From contig JAHEAR010000002.1 of the NCBI GenBank assembly GCA_024642665.1, positions 8,689-72,688 of the forward strand: DNA of 64,000 nucleotides, given 5' to 3'. A program made the position numbers and the translations under genes. The notes beneath the pieces were generated by a model that saw nothing but the letters and a program-made list of their open reading frames with translations, was not told where the DNA came from and did not search any database. Shown piece by piece: positions 1-9,922 of this stretch (position 1 is the first letter of the stretch; each line of letters opens with the position of its first letter). The stretch comes from Bacteroidota bacterium. GTDB taxonomy: Bacteria > Bacteroidota > Bacteroidia > Chitinophagales > Saprospiraceae.

Positions 1-2603
1 CATTCTATAGGCGTCAGTTGATTGACATCCATGGCAAGAAGTTCATCTTTTACTTTGCGTAGGGTAGCATCTGACTGATCGAAGATATTGAGTTGGAAAG
101 ACGTCAGATCCTTGACTTTTTTAACACTTGTCTTTCCGGTGCCATCATCCAGACTCAGATTCTTGGATTCAAGTTCGTGAAGAATTTCGGTAGCTCTTTC
201 GAGCAGGGACTTAGGCATACCGGCCATCCGCGCTACGTGAATACCAAAACTATGTTCACTGCCACCGGCTGTAAGCTTACGAAGGAATATCACTTTGCTC
301 CCACTTTCTTCGGTAGCAATGTGATAATTGTGCACGCGATCATACTTTTCCGCCAACTCATTTAACTCATGATAGTGCGTAGCAAAAAGCGTTTTGGGTT
401 TGTATGGAATATGATGGTGGAGGAATTCAGCAATACTCCACGCCAGACTGATGCCATCAAAGGTGCTGGTACCACGTCCGATCTCATCCATCAAAATCAA
501 ACTGCGTGCGGAGAGATTGTTCAGAATACTGGCAGTCTCATTCATCTCCACCATAAAGGTTGATTCGCCGGAAGAGATATTATCGGAGGCTCCGACACGT
601 GTAAATAATTTATCAATGATCCCTAAGGTGGCTTTTTTCGCCGGAACAAAACTTCCCATTTGCGCCATCAGACTGATTAAAGCCGTTTGCCGAAGGAAGG
701 CTGACTTACCGGACATATTGGGACCGGTGATGATAAATATCTGCTGGTCTTCACTATCCATGTACAAATCATTCGCGACGTACGATTCACCCGGTGGTAA
801 ATGCCGTTCAATCACCGGATGTCGCCCATCCTTTATGTCAATGGAAAAACCATCATTCATTTCCGGGCGGCAATAGGTATAGGCTTTTGCAATATCAGCC
901 AGTGATAGCAGGCAATCCAATTGGGCAATGACTGTCGCATTGACCTGGATAGGCCCGATGTATTCCTGGGCAGCAATCACCAGATCATCAAAGAGCTGGC
1001 TTTCGAGTGTACCGATTTTTTCCTCTGCATTCAGAATCTTGGTTTCCAGTTTTTTGAGATCATCGGTGACATAGCGTTCACAATTGGAGAGGGTTTGCTT
1101 GCGCACCCAATTGTCAGGAATCAACCCTTGGTTTTTATACTTGTTGGTTACCTCCAGAAAGTATCCGAAAACATTATTATAGCCAATCTTCAGGCTGGAG
1201 ATTCCGGTTTTTTTGGCTTCTTCCTGTTGCAGATTGATCAGAATCTCTTTGGAGTTTTGAATAATATCTCTGTACTCATCGAGTTCTTCATTATAGCCCG
1301 GTTGGATTACATTGCCTTTCGCCAGAATCGCTGGAGCTTCATCCTGTATCGCTGTTTCGATGGTTTTATGCAGATGTTCACACGTATTTAACTGATCGGC
1401 CAGGCGAATAAATCCTTCCTGACCACTTTGGGCAAGATTTGATTTGACCGGAAGGAGAGCAGCTAAGGCGCGCTTCAACTGCACCATTTCGCGAGGAGAT
1501 ATTTTAAGTTGTGAGACTTTGGTGATGATACGTTCAAGATCACCGATAAGTTGGATTTGCTCTTTGTGTTCTTCTGACCAGTCTGATTCTTTGAGCGCAT
1601 ACTCCACCATGTCGTGTCTAAGTCGTATTTCACTCAAACTGATCAGTGGCAGTGCGATCCATTTTTTCAACATCCGCGCCCCCATGGGAGACGTGGTTTT
1701 ATCGAGTACATCAAGTAAACTGGTACCGGTGTCATTGGCAGGGTAGAGCAGTTCCAGATTTCGAAGCGTAAAACGATCCATCCAAACATAATGATCCGAT
1801 TGGATTCGGCTGATGGTACGAATATGTTTCAGTCCATCCTGCTTAGTCGCATTCAGATAATGAAGTATGGCACCGGCCGCTACCTGCGCTATTTTAAGAT
1901 GTTCGATACCAAATCCTTTCAGTGTCGCAATATCAAAGTGGCGAAGTATTTTTTCGTTAGTATAATCTTCGGTATAAATCCATTCCTCCAGACCAAAGGA
2001 ATAGTAGGTATGGCCAAATATTTTTTCAAATCGATTTTTATTGGATTTGGAAAAAATAATTTCAGAAGGATTAAAACTTTGCAGGAGTTTTTCTATTTCT
2101 CGCTGCGGACCCTCACTGACGACAAACTCACCGGTAGAAATATCAAGAAAAGCTATGCCCAACTGATCAGGCCCACTGTTGTGTAACGAAGCGAGATAAT
2201 TGTTCTGACTTCGATTCAATAGGGAATCACTGGTAGTAATCCCGGGCGTGACCATATCGGTAACGCCGCGGTCCACAATTTTCTTTTCTTTCGATGGTTT
2301 TTCCAGTTGTTCACAGATCGCTACGCGATAACCCGCCTGGACAAGTTTGGGAAGATAGAGATCCATCGAATGGTACGGAAATCCGGCCAGTTCGATCTTA
2401 CTACCACCATTATTTCGGTGCGTCAGAACGATACCCAGGGCATCAGCAGTCTTAACTGCATCTTCGCCAAAGGTTTCATAGAAATCACCAACCCGAAACA
2501 GCAAAAGTGCCTCCGGATGCTGGCTTTTGATCTTATAGTATTGCTTCATCAAAGGGGTTTCTTTCCCTTCCTGAATCGTTATTTTATCTGGTTTTGACTT
2601 CAA
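1..2603 (-). CDS. mutS: DNA mismatch repair ATPase MutS (C-terminus cut by window edge)
   Basis: Recognises mismatches and insertion/deletion loops and recruits MutL. The ORF track shows only plus-strand shadows here because the true minus-strand frame runs off the left edge; I translated it by eye. About 867 codons are visible. The mismatch-reading Phe-x-Glu lies in GDFYETF (about residues 41-43), Walker A is GPNMSGKSAFLRQ (about 627) and Walker B is DEIGRGTSTFDG (about 705). Start: no ATG occurs before the conserved TPLMKQYY block. A TTG at 2603 sits 6 nt after a good Shine-Dalgarno (AGAAAGGGG) and just downstream of an in-frame TAG, so I chose TTG. The family is certain; the start is likely. 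Confidence 0.96.
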   Translation of the reverse strand, partial: MKSKPDKITIQEGKETPLMKQYYKIKSQHPEALLLFRVGDFYETFGEDAVKTADALGIVLTHRNNGGSKIELAGFPYHSMDLYLPKLVQAGYRVAICEQLEKPSKEKKIVDRGVTDMVTPGITTSDSLLNRSQNNYLASLHNSGPDQLGIAFLDISTGEFVVSEGPQREIEKLLQSFNPSEIIFSKSNKNRFEKIFGHTYYSFGLEEWIYTEDYTNEKILRHFDIATLKGFGIEHLKIAQVAAGAILHYLNATKQDGLKHIRTISRIQSDHYVWMDRFTLRNLELLYPANDTGTSLLDVLDKTTSPMGARMLKKWIALPLISLSEIRLRHDMVEYALKESDWSEEHKEQIQLIGDLERIITKVSQLKISPREMVQLKRALAALLPVKSNLAQSGQEGFIRLADQLNTCEHLHKTIETAIQDEAPAILAKGNVIQPGYNEELDEYRDIIQNSKEILINLQQEEAKKTGISSLKIGYNNVFGYFLEVTNKYKNQGLIPDNWVRKQTLSNCERYVTDDLKKLETKILNAEEKIGTLESQLFDDLVIAAQEYIGPIQVNATVIAQLDCLLSLADIAKAYTYCRPEMNDGFSIDIKDGRHPVIERHLPPGESYVANDLYMDSEDQQIFIITGPNMSGKSAFLRQTALISLMAQMGSFVPAKKATLGIIDKLFTRVGASDNISSGESTFMVEMNETASILNNLSARSLILMDEIGRGTSTFDGISLAWSIAEFLHHHIPYKPKTLFATHYHELNELAEKYDRVHNYHIATEESGSKVIFLRKLTAGGSEHSFGIHVARMAGMPKSLLERATEILHELESKNLSLDDGTGKTSVKKVKDLTSFQLNIFDQSDATLRKVKDELLAMDVNQLTPIE

Positions 2604-2722
2604 AATGAACCCCTTTCTATTAATCTGCTAAGATAAGATTTAGAAATTTGATATACTTGATTTTAAAATATATGATTTCCTTCACGATTCAATTAGGTAA
2701 TCCTTTAATAATAGTATTGATT

Positions 2723-2818
2723 AGCCCTGAAAGGGTGCCCAGGTAGTGTTGGGGTTCAGTCCTAAGCCAGAAGAAGACCCATAGGGGTACACAAATAGCG
2801 TTAGGGTTCAATCCTATG
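2723..2818. repeat. two imperfect 44-bp tandem copies (52-bp period)
   Basis: Copy 1 is 2723-2766 and copy 2 is 2775-2818. Aligned without gaps they match at about 31 of 44 positions, best in the block GGTTCARTCCTA. Copy 1 opens with a small palindrome (AGCCCTGAAAGGGT). They lie in the 358-bp gap between mutS and the LysM gene, which otherwise holds only AT-rich sequence. Compact repeats opening with this kind of palindrome are common between genes in Bacteroidota, so these may be decayed copies of a dispersed element; that part is inference. Confidence 0.6.
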
Positions 2819-2961
2819 TAAATATGAAATCATTTCCCCCCGGAAATTGTATTTTAAGGCAATGATTTGGAATGACACCGTCATACTATTCAATTATAGG
2901 AATTCGTTGTTAATAATTAGACATAAATAAGTATTATCTTAACCTAAATTAAACCACAACT

Positions 2962-3432
2962 ATGGGATTATTTTCATTCTCCAAGACCTCCGGTGAAAAA
3001 TTGATTAAAAAAGCAGATATTGAAAAAGCAGCTGCCGTATCACCTGCGGAAGTCACAAAAATCAGAACGGACGCCATGATCAAAGCTGTCAATAACCTGA
3101 ACTTGCCGGTGAAGGATATAGCCCTTGTGATTAATGATGATGTCGTCATTGCCTTCGGTGAGTCAGAGACACAGTTTGCCAAAGAATTGGTATTATTGAC
3201 ATTGGGCAATACGCAGGGCATTGCTTCTGTAGACGATCGTATCAATGTCGTAAAACCGGAACCTGAAGCTACTTTTTATGAAGTGAAGTCAGGCGATTCA
3301 TTGTCAAAAATTGCCAAGCATGCGTATGGCGATGCCATGAAGTATAAAATCATCTTTGAAGCTAATCAGCCGATGCTCAAGGATCCTAACCTGATCTATC
3401 CAGGTCAGATGCTTAGAATCCCTACGTTGTAG
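2962..3432 (+). CDS. BON and LysM domain protein (Kbp/YgaU-like)
   Basis: A 156-aa protein without signal peptide. Residues about 20-100 form a BON-type domain (ADIEKAAAVSP... to ...VDDRINVV) and residues about 104-155 a LysM module (YEVKSGDSLSKIAKHAYGD ... YPGQMLRIP). This order and length match E. coli Kbp/YgaU, a cytoplasmic potassium-binding protein; LysM domains otherwise bind peptidoglycan. The gene stands alone, with a strong terminator about 27 bp after its stop. Function beyond the domain call is inferred from the family. Confidence 0.88.
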   Translation: MGLFSFSKTSGEKLIKKADIEKAAAVSPAEVTKIRTDAMIKAVNNLNLPVKDIALVINDDVVIAFGESETQFAKELVLLTLGNTQGIASVDDRINVVKPEPEATFYEVKSGDSLSKIAKHAYGDAMKYKIIFEANQPMLKDPNLIYPGQMLRIPTL

Positions 3433-3458
3433 AAAGATTGTTTTCAACTGGTGAAGTT

Positions 3459-3498
3459 GGTGGAAGTGCGGGCCATTGGGCCGACTTCCACCTTTTTT
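3459..3498 (+). terminator. Rho-independent terminator of the LysM gene
   Basis: The stem GGTGGAAGT / ACTTCCACC closes a second pairing GGGCC / GGCCG-like core and is followed directly by TTTTTT. It lies between the LysM stop and the convergent xseB stop. The minus strand lacks a matching T-run, so it serves the plus strand. Confidence 0.85.
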
Positions 3499-3511
3499 AT
3501 TTTACGAGAAA

Positions 3512-3706
3512 CTATTCTTCTTCAAGAATGGCATCGAGATCAACTTCGATGTCTCTTAGTTTCGCTCGACATTCTTTGATCAATGCAAGAGCCGTTTTGA
3601 CTTCACCGCGCATTTCTTCCAGACCAAGTTTCCCATCCTGTATTTTCTCTACCAGGGCTTCCAGTTGAAGCATTGCTTTGTCATAATCCGTTTGCTTTTT
3701 TTTCAT
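3512..3706 (-). CDS. xseB: Exodeoxyribonuclease VII small subunit
   Basis: A 64-aa acidic helical protein that assembles with XseA into exonuclease VII, which degrades single-stranded DNA. The central stretch LEALVEKIQDGKLGLEEM is the family signature (…LE.IV..LE.G.L.LEE…). It begins 4 bp inside the xseA stop (overlapping ATGA-type junction), so the two are translationally coupled. Length is normal for XseB. Confidence 0.93.
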   Translation of the reverse strand: MKKKQTDYDKAMLQLEALVEKIQDGKLGLEEMRGEVKTALALIKECRAKLRDIEVDLDAILEEE

Positions 3707-4932
3707 TCTGCTTTACTTTTGACTATTCCATCCATAAAGGTGGTTTGAAGTTCCATGCCCTTTTTTACGGATTTCGCATTCGTGATGGTCTGACCCTGAT
3801 GACTCGTGATCGTAAATCCCCGGGCCAGGATGTGATCCGGGTTGATCGCCGAAATAAGTTTTTCCATATATGATATACGTTCCTTATGTTTTAGCACCAG
3901 GTTTTTAGTGGCGTGTTGCATCATCCGCAGGGCTTGATCAATTTTGTTTCGATCATGGATCAATCGCGAACGAACGCCTTGATTAACCGCATGCGCCAGC
4001 AAGGTGATTTTTCGTTCTTCATTGTTCAAACGCGCACGCACTTCATCTCGTAACAAAGTATCCAATTCATCCAGCTCACCTTCAAAACCGGCATTTCGTT
4101 CAATGACATAATCAGCTACGGCCGTTGGTGTCTTTAAGGAAGTGTAGGCTACCAGATCAAGTAAGGACTGATCGATTTCATGACCAATACCGATCAACAC
4201 CGGAAATGGAAAATTTGCAACTCGCAAACAAAGAGCAAGATTATCAAAAGCCGCAAGATCTGTTCGAGCGCCACCACCGCGCATAATTGCCACTGCGTCA
4301 AATTCGTCTTGCTGTTTTTCTATTTGATCCAGACAGGCTAATACTTCAGTTTCTACCGCTTGCCCCTGCATTGCTGCTTCAAACAATTCTATCCGGATAT
4401 CATAACTATAATAATTGTCCTCAAGATGTTTGATAAAATCCTTATACCCGGCCGCTCTGCCCGAACTAATGATGGCCAGTCGCTGCACAACGACAGGAAG
4501 ATGTGTCTGCGCATTTTTGTGGAGTAAACCTTTTTCTTTAATCTCCTTTAGGATGGCTAAACGCTGCAATTCTAATTGACCAATCGTGAAGCTGCTGTCA
4601 ATATCTTCGATGATCAGTTTGAGGCCGTAGCGCTCGTGATAATCGACATTGACCTTTAGCTTGACGGACATCCCTTGTTTCAGGATGTCTTCAATCGGAA
4701 CAGGAGATTTTTTTCGAAGAAAGAAATATACATTTGCCCACATGGCCGCCTGACATTGCGCCACCACCTGTTCTTCTTCTTTTTGAATGAGATCAAGATA
4801 CCAATGCCCGCGGGAAAGAGAAGCCTGACCTATTTCACATTCAATCCAAAGCGGTTCATCAAAATTCAGCGAGATGACCCGCCGGATATATTGGTTGATT
4901 TCAAGTAATGAATATGATGAGGGGTTGGCCAT
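3703..4932 (-). CDS. xseA: Exodeoxyribonuclease VII large subunit
   Basis: Catalytic subunit of exonuclease VII. The N-terminal ~100 residues form the OB-fold (LWIECEIGQASLSRGHWYLDL), followed by the catalytic domain with MRGGGARTDLAAFD and GIGHEIDQSLLDLVAYTSLKTPTAVAD-type motifs, and a long helical C-terminal region. At 409 aa it is slightly shorter than E. coli XseA (456 aa), in the C-terminal coiled-coil part. It starts 19 bp after the sucC stop, so sucC-xseA-xseB is probably one transcript. Confidence 0.95.
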   Translation of the reverse strand: MANPSSYSLLEINQYIRRVISLNFDEPLWIECEIGQASLSRGHWYLDLIQKEEEQVVAQCQAAMWANVYFFLRKKSPVPIEDILKQGMSVKLKVNVDYHERYGLKLIIEDIDSSFTIGQLELQRLAILKEIKEKGLLHKNAQTHLPVVVQRLAIISSGRAAGYKDFIKHLEDNYYSYDIRIELFEAAMQGQAVETEVLACLDQIEKQQDEFDAVAIMRGGGARTDLAAFDNLALCLRVANFPFPVLIGIGHEIDQSLLDLVAYTSLKTPTAVADYVIERNAGFEGELDELDTLLRDEVRARLNNEERKITLLAHAVNQGVRSRLIHDRNKIDQALRMMQHATKNLVLKHKERISYMEKLISAINPDHILARGFTITSHQGQTITNAKSVKKGMELQTTFMDGIVKSKAE

Positions 4933-4951
4933 GTATTTCCAATCAGCCGGA

Positions 4952-6154
4952 CTATTTCAGTACGTCCGCTACAAGATCAGCAGCTTCCTGTAAGAGAATC
5001 GCTGACTTCACTTTGAGACCACTATCATCAATTATTTTCTTGGCCACATCTGCATTCGTCCCCTGAAGTCTGACAATGATTGGTACATTGATATTTCCAA
5101 TATTGTTGTAGGCATCCACCACCCCCTGAGCGACGCGATCACATCGGACGATTCCTCCGAAGATATTGATCAGAATCGCTTTGACATTGGGATCTTTGAG
5201 AATAATGCGGAATGCATTTTCAACACGGGTTGCATCAGCGGTACCACCGACATCAAGGAAGTTGGCCGGTGATCCACCGGATAGTTTGATGATATCCATC
5301 GTCGCCATCGCCAGTCCGGCACCGTTGACCATACAGCCAACATTACCATCAAGATTGACATAGTTCAGACCAAATTCTTTGGCTTCCAGTTCCGTAGCAT
5401 CCTCTTCACTTGGATCATGCCATGCTGCGATGTCCTTATGACGGAAAAGCGCATTGCCATCAATTGTTGTTTTGCAATCAACGGCTACAATTTCACCATG
5501 GCCATTGACAAGGACCGGATTGATCTCCAGCATCGTACAATCACTTTCTACAAAAGCCTTGTATAAGTTGGCCACAAACTTTGTCATGTTTTTATAAGCG
5601 GCACCGGAAAGACCCAGGTTGAAAGCAATTTTTCTTGTTTCAAATCCCTGAATACCCAACGCCGGATCGATGTATTCTTTATGGACCAGATGAGGTGTTT
5701 CTTCCGCAACGGTTTCAATATCCATCCCACCTTCAGTGGAGTAGACGATGACATTGCATTGCTTTTCCCGATCGGTCAGAATCGACATATAAATTTCATT
5801 ACACTGATCAAATTCAGGAATGTAAACATCTTCTGCAATCAAAACCTGACGTACGAGTTTGCCTTCCCCATTCATTCCACCCGGTGTCTGCGGCGTTTTT
5901 AACATCATGCCGATGATATTTCCTGCATTGGTTTTTAACTCTTCCAGGTTCTTGGCGAGTTTTACACCACCGCCTTTGCCACGTCCTCCTGCATGAATCT
6001 GCGCTTTGACCAAGGCCAATGGACTTCCGGATTCAGCAGTGATCTTTTGATATGCCTCAACTGCTTCATCCATGTTTTTAGCCACATATCCTCTTTGGAT
6101 TTTTACGCCAAATCGACTCAACAATTCTTTTCCCTGATACTCGTGTAAATTCAT
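4952..6154 (-). CDS. sucC: Succinyl-CoA synthetase beta subunit (ADP-forming)
   Basis: TCA-cycle enzyme interconverting succinyl-CoA and succinate with substrate-level phosphorylation. The 400-aa protein opens with the typical MNLHEYQGKELLSRFGV. It has an ATP-grasp domain (IHAGGRGKGGGVKLA, then EINPVLVNGHGEIVAVDCK) and a C-terminal CoA-ligase domain (NIFGGIVRCDRVAQGVV). The usual partner sucD is not adjacent; instead xseA and xseB follow. A weak -7-like box (TAGTTTCG) lies about 27 nt before the ATG. Confidence 0.96.
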   Translation of the reverse strand: MNLHEYQGKELLSRFGVKIQRGYVAKNMDEAVEAYQKITAESGSPLALVKAQIHAGGRGKGGGVKLAKNLEELKTNAGNIIGMMLKTPQTPGGMNGEGKLVRQVLIAEDVYIPEFDQCNEIYMSILTDREKQCNVIVYSTEGGMDIETVAEETPHLVHKEYIDPALGIQGFETRKIAFNLGLSGAAYKNMTKFVANLYKAFVESDCTMLEINPVLVNGHGEIVAVDCKTTIDGNALFRHKDIAAWHDPSEEDATELEAKEFGLNYVNLDGNVGCMVNGAGLAMATMDIIKLSGGSPANFLDVGGTADATRVENAFRIILKDPNVKAILINIFGGIVRCDRVAQGVVDAYNNIGNINVPIIVRLQGTNADVAKKIIDDSGLKVKSAILLQEAADLVADVLK

Positions 6155-6217
6155 ATAAAGACTTCTTTTCGATTAAGTGTGCGAAACTAATTAAAATCGG
6201 GCTTTCTGACCCAAAGA

Positions 6218-8335
6218 TTACTCGGTCATTAAGGCCATGGCTTCCTGCACCAACGATGTTGGTCGCTTACAAGACTTGTTTTGACAGACATATATAAGTG
6301 TCTCTCCGTCAGATAGTTTGTGCTCCAGTAATGGGAGATTCCCTTCATCTGCTCCCCCGAGATAAACAGCATCCGGCTGATACGTCTTTTGCATTTCTGT
6401 CATCAGCGATTTATAATCCTTGCCAACAATCGCAACTTCGTAGGGCGGTTTAGCAATCGAAAGCATCAATTGGCACCAGTTAGCATAAAAAGCCGGCTGC
6501 CCATCACTTTTGATCCGTGGCCATACTCTGTTAAACATCAACATAGCCCGGTCAGTATAAGCCTCCTGATAGAGTAGCTCGCCTAGCAAATAAAGATTAC
6601 GTGCCATGATGCTGTTAGGGGATGAAATTACATTGTCAGATACATCAATTCGCCGGGCGATGAGCGGGGGATCGAGGTCTGAGGTAAAGTAGAAAAAACC
6701 GGATGCATCCCCATCAAAATGAGCCAGGACATGTTCTGTCAAATCTTTGGCATGATTAAGCCATGCTATTTCGAAAGTAGCCTGATAGAGGGAAATAAAT
6801 GCCTGAATGGTAATGGCATAATCATCCAAAAAACCATTAATGGTGGATTTGCCGTGTTTAAAATTTCGGTCAAGCCGATGATTTTCTTTCAACATCTCAC
6901 GCACGATAAAACCCGCATTCTCCTTCGCCAGCTTAAGATATTTTTCATCGCCGGTCGCCTGATAGGCATCAACCAATCCCTGCAACATCAGACTATTCCA
7001 TGCTGTCAGTATTTTATCATCAAGTCCGGGTGCAATACGTGGCTTTCTTTTTTTCAGCAAGCGTGCATTTATGTTGTCAATACGCTCGTGAAATTGCTCC
7101 ACCGTAATCCCATATTTGTCGGCTATTTCTTGAGGACTCCTGTGCCGTTGCAGGATATTCATTTTGTCTTCCCAATTACCATTCGGTCGAATATCATTGT
7201 AGGCATAATACATATCCCGATCTACCCCTTCATCTATCAATGCGTCCAATTCTTCCTGCGTCCAAACATAGTATTTACCTTCTTCGCCCTCACTGTCCGC
7301 ATCAAATGAACTATAGAAGCCGCCGGATTTGTCACGCCAGTGTGTTTCCACAAAATCAATGGTTTGATTGACCACATCGAGATATTCTTTTTTTCCTGTC
7401 CAAGCATACGCTTTGGCATATAAGGAAACTAATTGTCCATTGTCATACAGCATTTTTTCGAAGTGCGGCACCAGCCAGTTGGCATCCGTGGAGTATCTTG
7501 AAAATCCACCTTCCAGTTGATCATAGATGCCTCCCATCATCATTTTATCAAGGGTTACCAGCAGCAGATCTGTTGCTTCCTGGTCATCATATCGAAAAGC
7601 ATAATGCATGAGGTATTCCCAATTACTGGGCATAGGAAATTTTGGTGCGCCTCGTCTGCCACCCATTTTAGGATCAACACGCTCTTTAAATTGTTTTGCC
7701 AACAGATGTATTTCTTCTTCGGTAAATGCGAGGTGCTGATCTGCCGTAATACTGTCAATGCCATGGTCTCGCACACCTTCCACAAGACGTGCGCCATAAG
7801 CTTCTAACTTGTCTCGTTCTTCAGCATTCGTTTTTCTGAAATACTCCAGCACTTCCATCCATTTCTTTTTTGGGAAATAAGTGCCGGCCCATACCGGTTT
7901 GCCATCGGGTAGCGCAAAGGAATTCAAAGGCCATCCACAATTGCCTCCGGAAGATAATTGGCACGCAGACATATATACATCATCAATATCAGGGCGCTCT
8001 TCACGATCTACTTTGATATTGACAAAATGCTCATTCATAAAAGCTGCCACGGTGGTATCTTCAAAAGATTCATGCTCCATGACATGGCACCAGTGACACG
8101 AAGAATAGCCTATGCTAATCAGCATGAGTTTTCCTTCCTGACGGGCTTTTTCAATGGCTTCTTCGCCCCATGGATACCAGTCTACCGGATTGTGTGCATG
8201 TTGTAGTAAATAGGGACTACTCTCGTTGATAAGTCGATTGGTATATGGATGATCCATTTTATTATTGGTTTGACACCCTATGGTCCCTGCAAGAAAGACA
8301 AGTACGATAGAAAAGTGGCGGGTATACGGCAACAT
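6218..8335 (-). CDS. DUF255 thioredoxin-domain lipoprotein (YyaL/SPATA20-like)
   Basis: A 705-aa protein with a lipoprotein signal ending LAGTIGC, so it is probably membrane-anchored in the envelope. The N-terminal domain ([15 protein letters not shown], then [16 protein letters not shown]) is the DUF255 thioredoxin-like fold with a CxxC pair. The rest is an alpha/alpha toroid related to N-acylglucosamine epimerase and cellulase folds (for example [16 protein letters not shown]). The family's enzymatic role is not settled. It stands alone between sucC and the divergent purM. Most homologues I know of are cytoplasmic, so the signal sequence is notable. Confidence 0.9.
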   Translation of the reverse strand: MLPYTRHFSIVLVFLAGTIGCQTNNKMDHPYTNRLINESSPYLLQHAHNPVDWYPWGEEAIEKARQEGKLMLISIGYSSCHWCHVMEHESFEDTTVAAFMNEHFVNIKVDREERPDIDDVYMSACQLSSGGNCGWPLNSFALPDGKPVWAGTYFPKKKWMEVLEYFRKTNAEERDKLEAYGARLVEGVRDHGIDSITADQHLAFTEEEIHLLAKQFKERVDPKMGGRRGAPKFPMPSNWEYLMHYAFRYDDQEATDLLLVTLDKMMMGGIYDQLEGGFSRYSTDANWLVPHFEKMLYDNGQLVSLYAKAYAWTGKKEYLDVVNQTIDFVETHWRDKSGGFYSSFDADSEGEEGKYYVWTQEELDALIDEGVDRDMYYAYNDIRPNGNWEDKMNILQRHRSPQEIADKYGITVEQFHERIDNINARLLKKRKPRIAPGLDDKILTAWNSLMLQGLVDAYQATGDEKYLKLAKENAGFIVREMLKENHRLDRNFKHGKSTINGFLDDYAITIQAFISLYQATFEIAWLNHAKDLTEHVLAHFDGDASGFFYFTSDLDPPLIARRIDVSDNVISSPNSIMARNLYLLGELLYQEAYTDRAMLMFNRVWPRIKSDGQPAFYANWCQLMLSIAKPPYEVAIVGKDYKSLMTEMQKTYQPDAVYLGGADEGNLPLLEHKLSDGETLIYVCQNKSCKRPTSLVQEAMALMTE

Positions 8336-8514
8336 TAATGTGAATGATTAAATTCGAAACTGGTGAAACACTTCAGGGCTTAAAAAGTTAGCCGACAAAG
8401 TCTGATGACATTGGTTATCAGCATACAAATTTAAGCCGATGCAGACAGAAAACATCAATATTCACGTGATATGCCTTATTTCAGTATAATTTATTGAAAA
8501 AAAGGCTGTGAAAT

Positions 8515-8547
8515 TAAAAAAACCACCCCGGTCTTAAGATCAAGGTG
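8515..8547 (-). terminator. orphan leftward terminator-like hairpin
   Basis: On the minus strand, CCACC…GGTGG (5 bp plus two possible G·U pairs) is followed by TTTTTTT. A minus-strand transcript would end here, but the only gene to its right, purM, runs the other way. It may end a short antisense or leader RNA, or be a relic. Confidence 0.5.
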
Positions 8548-8650
8548 GCTTTCAGATTGGTTTTAACAGTCGCAAAGGCGATTTCTGTTATGCTGGCAAA
8601 TTATGTACCAAAAATTGAGATACCTGATTCACCATTGCATGAAATTAGTG

Positions 8651-8658
8651 CATCTTTG
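8651..8658 (+). promoter_or_regulatory. -7-like box (CATCTTTG) close to purM start
   Basis: Matches the Bacteroidota -7 consensus TAnnTTTG at all fixed positions but the first. It ends 8 nt before the purM ATG. No clear -33 TTTG at the usual spacing. Confidence 0.4.
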
Positions 8659-8666
8659 CCACAATT

Positions 8667-9863
8667 ATGTCACAGGAAGCAGATAAATACAATCAGCGGG
8701 GGGCTTCTGCCTCGAAAGAAGAAGTTCATCATGCGATTCGCAACCTGGATAAAGGTTTGTATCCACTGGCTTTTTGCAAAATTTTGCCGGATACGGCAGG
8801 CGGACATCAGGATTACTGCAATATCATGCATGCGGACACTGCCGGCACTAAAACCAGCCTTGCTTATATGTATTGGAAAGAAACCGGTGATATTTCTGTT
8901 TGGCGTGGTATAGCGCAGGATGCCCTGGTGATGAATCTCGATGATATGGCCTGCTGTGGTTGTCTGGATAATATTCTCATATCTAATACTATTGCCAGAA
9001 ACAAACACCTGATTCCCGGAGAGGTCATCGAAGAATTGATTGAAGGGACTGTTGCGTTTGTTGATGCTATGGCAGAAAGAGGCATCTCCATCAAACATGC
9101 AGGAGGTGAAACCGCAGATACCGGTGATATTGTGCGCACGGTGGATATGGGTATTACTGCTTTTGGGCGACTGCCCAGAAAAGACCTCATCGTCAATCAG
9201 ATCAAACCGGGTGCCGTCATTATCGGATTGGCGTCAGATGGTCAGGCCAATTATGAAAATGAGTACAATAGTGGTATCGGCAGCAATGGCTTGACTTCTG
9301 CGCGCCACGATATGCTTGACCATAGCTATGCCAAAAAATATCCTGAAAGTTTTAGCCCACAGACAGATATCAAATACGTCTATAATGGGCCATGGAAACT
9401 CACCGACAAAGTCATGGTCGATGGTCATGAAATAGCGATCGGAAAATTGATGTTATCCCCAACGCGAACTTACTTGCCCATCTTAATGCCGGTGGTGCGC
9501 GAATATCGCAATGATGTGCAGGGGATTATTCACTGCACAGGAGGCGCCTATAGTAAAGTCCTTAAGTTTGTTGGTGCCGATCTCACGGTGCGAATCGATA
9601 ATGTGCCGGAGACCCCTGTATTATTTGATCTCATTCGTACGGCTTCAAAAACCTCGCTGACGGAGATGTATAAGGTTTTCAATATGGGTATCCGCATGAT
9701 GCTTTTTGTCAATAAAGATGCTGCGGAAGCTATTCTTGATCTCGCCTCCGCTTTTGGCGTAAAGGCAAATATTATCGGTGAAGTTGTCAAGTCTGAAGGA
9801 CCCGCAAAAGTAGAAATCCATACCGGTGATGCTGCGGAACCTTTAGTAGTGTATACGGCTTAA
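8667..9863 (+). CDS. purM: Phosphoribosylformylglycinamidine cyclo-ligase (AIR synthase), Bacteroidota type
   Basis: Fifth step of purine synthesis: ATP-dependent closure of FGAM to AIR in the cytoplasm. The 398-aa protein opens YNQRGASASKEEVHHAI and carries IMHADTAGTKTSLAYMYW, AQDALVMNLDDMACCG and HAGGETADTGDIVRTVD. These are the ATP-binding and dimer-core segments of the PurM fold in the longer (~390 aa) form used by Bacteroidota, compared with ~345 aa in E. coli. It stands alone and is followed by a repeat-rich gap. Confidence 0.92.
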   Translation: MSQEADKYNQRGASASKEEVHHAIRNLDKGLYPLAFCKILPDTAGGHQDYCNIMHADTAGTKTSLAYMYWKETGDISVWRGIAQDALVMNLDDMACCGCLDNILISNTIARNKHLIPGEVIEELIEGTVAFVDAMAERGISIKHAGGETADTGDIVRTVDMGITAFGRLPRKDLIVNQIKPGAVIIGLASDGQANYENEYNSGIGSNGLTSARHDMLDHSYAKKYPESFSPQTDIKYVYNGPWKLTDKVMVDGHEIAIGKLMLSPTRTYLPILMPVVREYRNDVQGIIHCTGGAYSKVLKFVGADLTVRIDNVPETPVLFDLIRTASKTSLTEMYKVFNMGIRMMLFVNKDAAEAILDLASAFGVKANIIGEVVKSEGPAKVEIHTGDAAEPLVVYTA

Positions 9864-9922
9864 TTGAACGTAGCCCTAAAGTTGTTTTACGAATTCCCAA
9901 TCCGGTAATTTCCAAATAAATA

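Larger units (their letters stand above)
8336..8666. other. intergenic region between DUF255 gene and purM
   Basis: 331 bp between two divergent genes. It holds a terminator-like hairpin facing left (8515-8547) and a -7-like box before purM. I see no protein-coding stretch that looks real and no tRNA. Confidence 0.6.

Noticed and set aside
93-2597. Many plus-strand ORFs in the first 2.6 kb
   Set aside because: They are antisense shadows of the minus-strand mutS frame, which is absent from the ORF track only because it runs off the edge.
2962-2975. ATGGGATTAT match between the LysM gene start and the 22-bp block at 45035
   Set aside because: Only 10 bases, set by the codons for Met-Gly-Leu at the gene start; likely chance.
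6719-7309. 196-aa plus-strand ORF inside the DUF255 gene
   Set aside because: Antisense shadow of a well-supported gene; composition unlike a protein.
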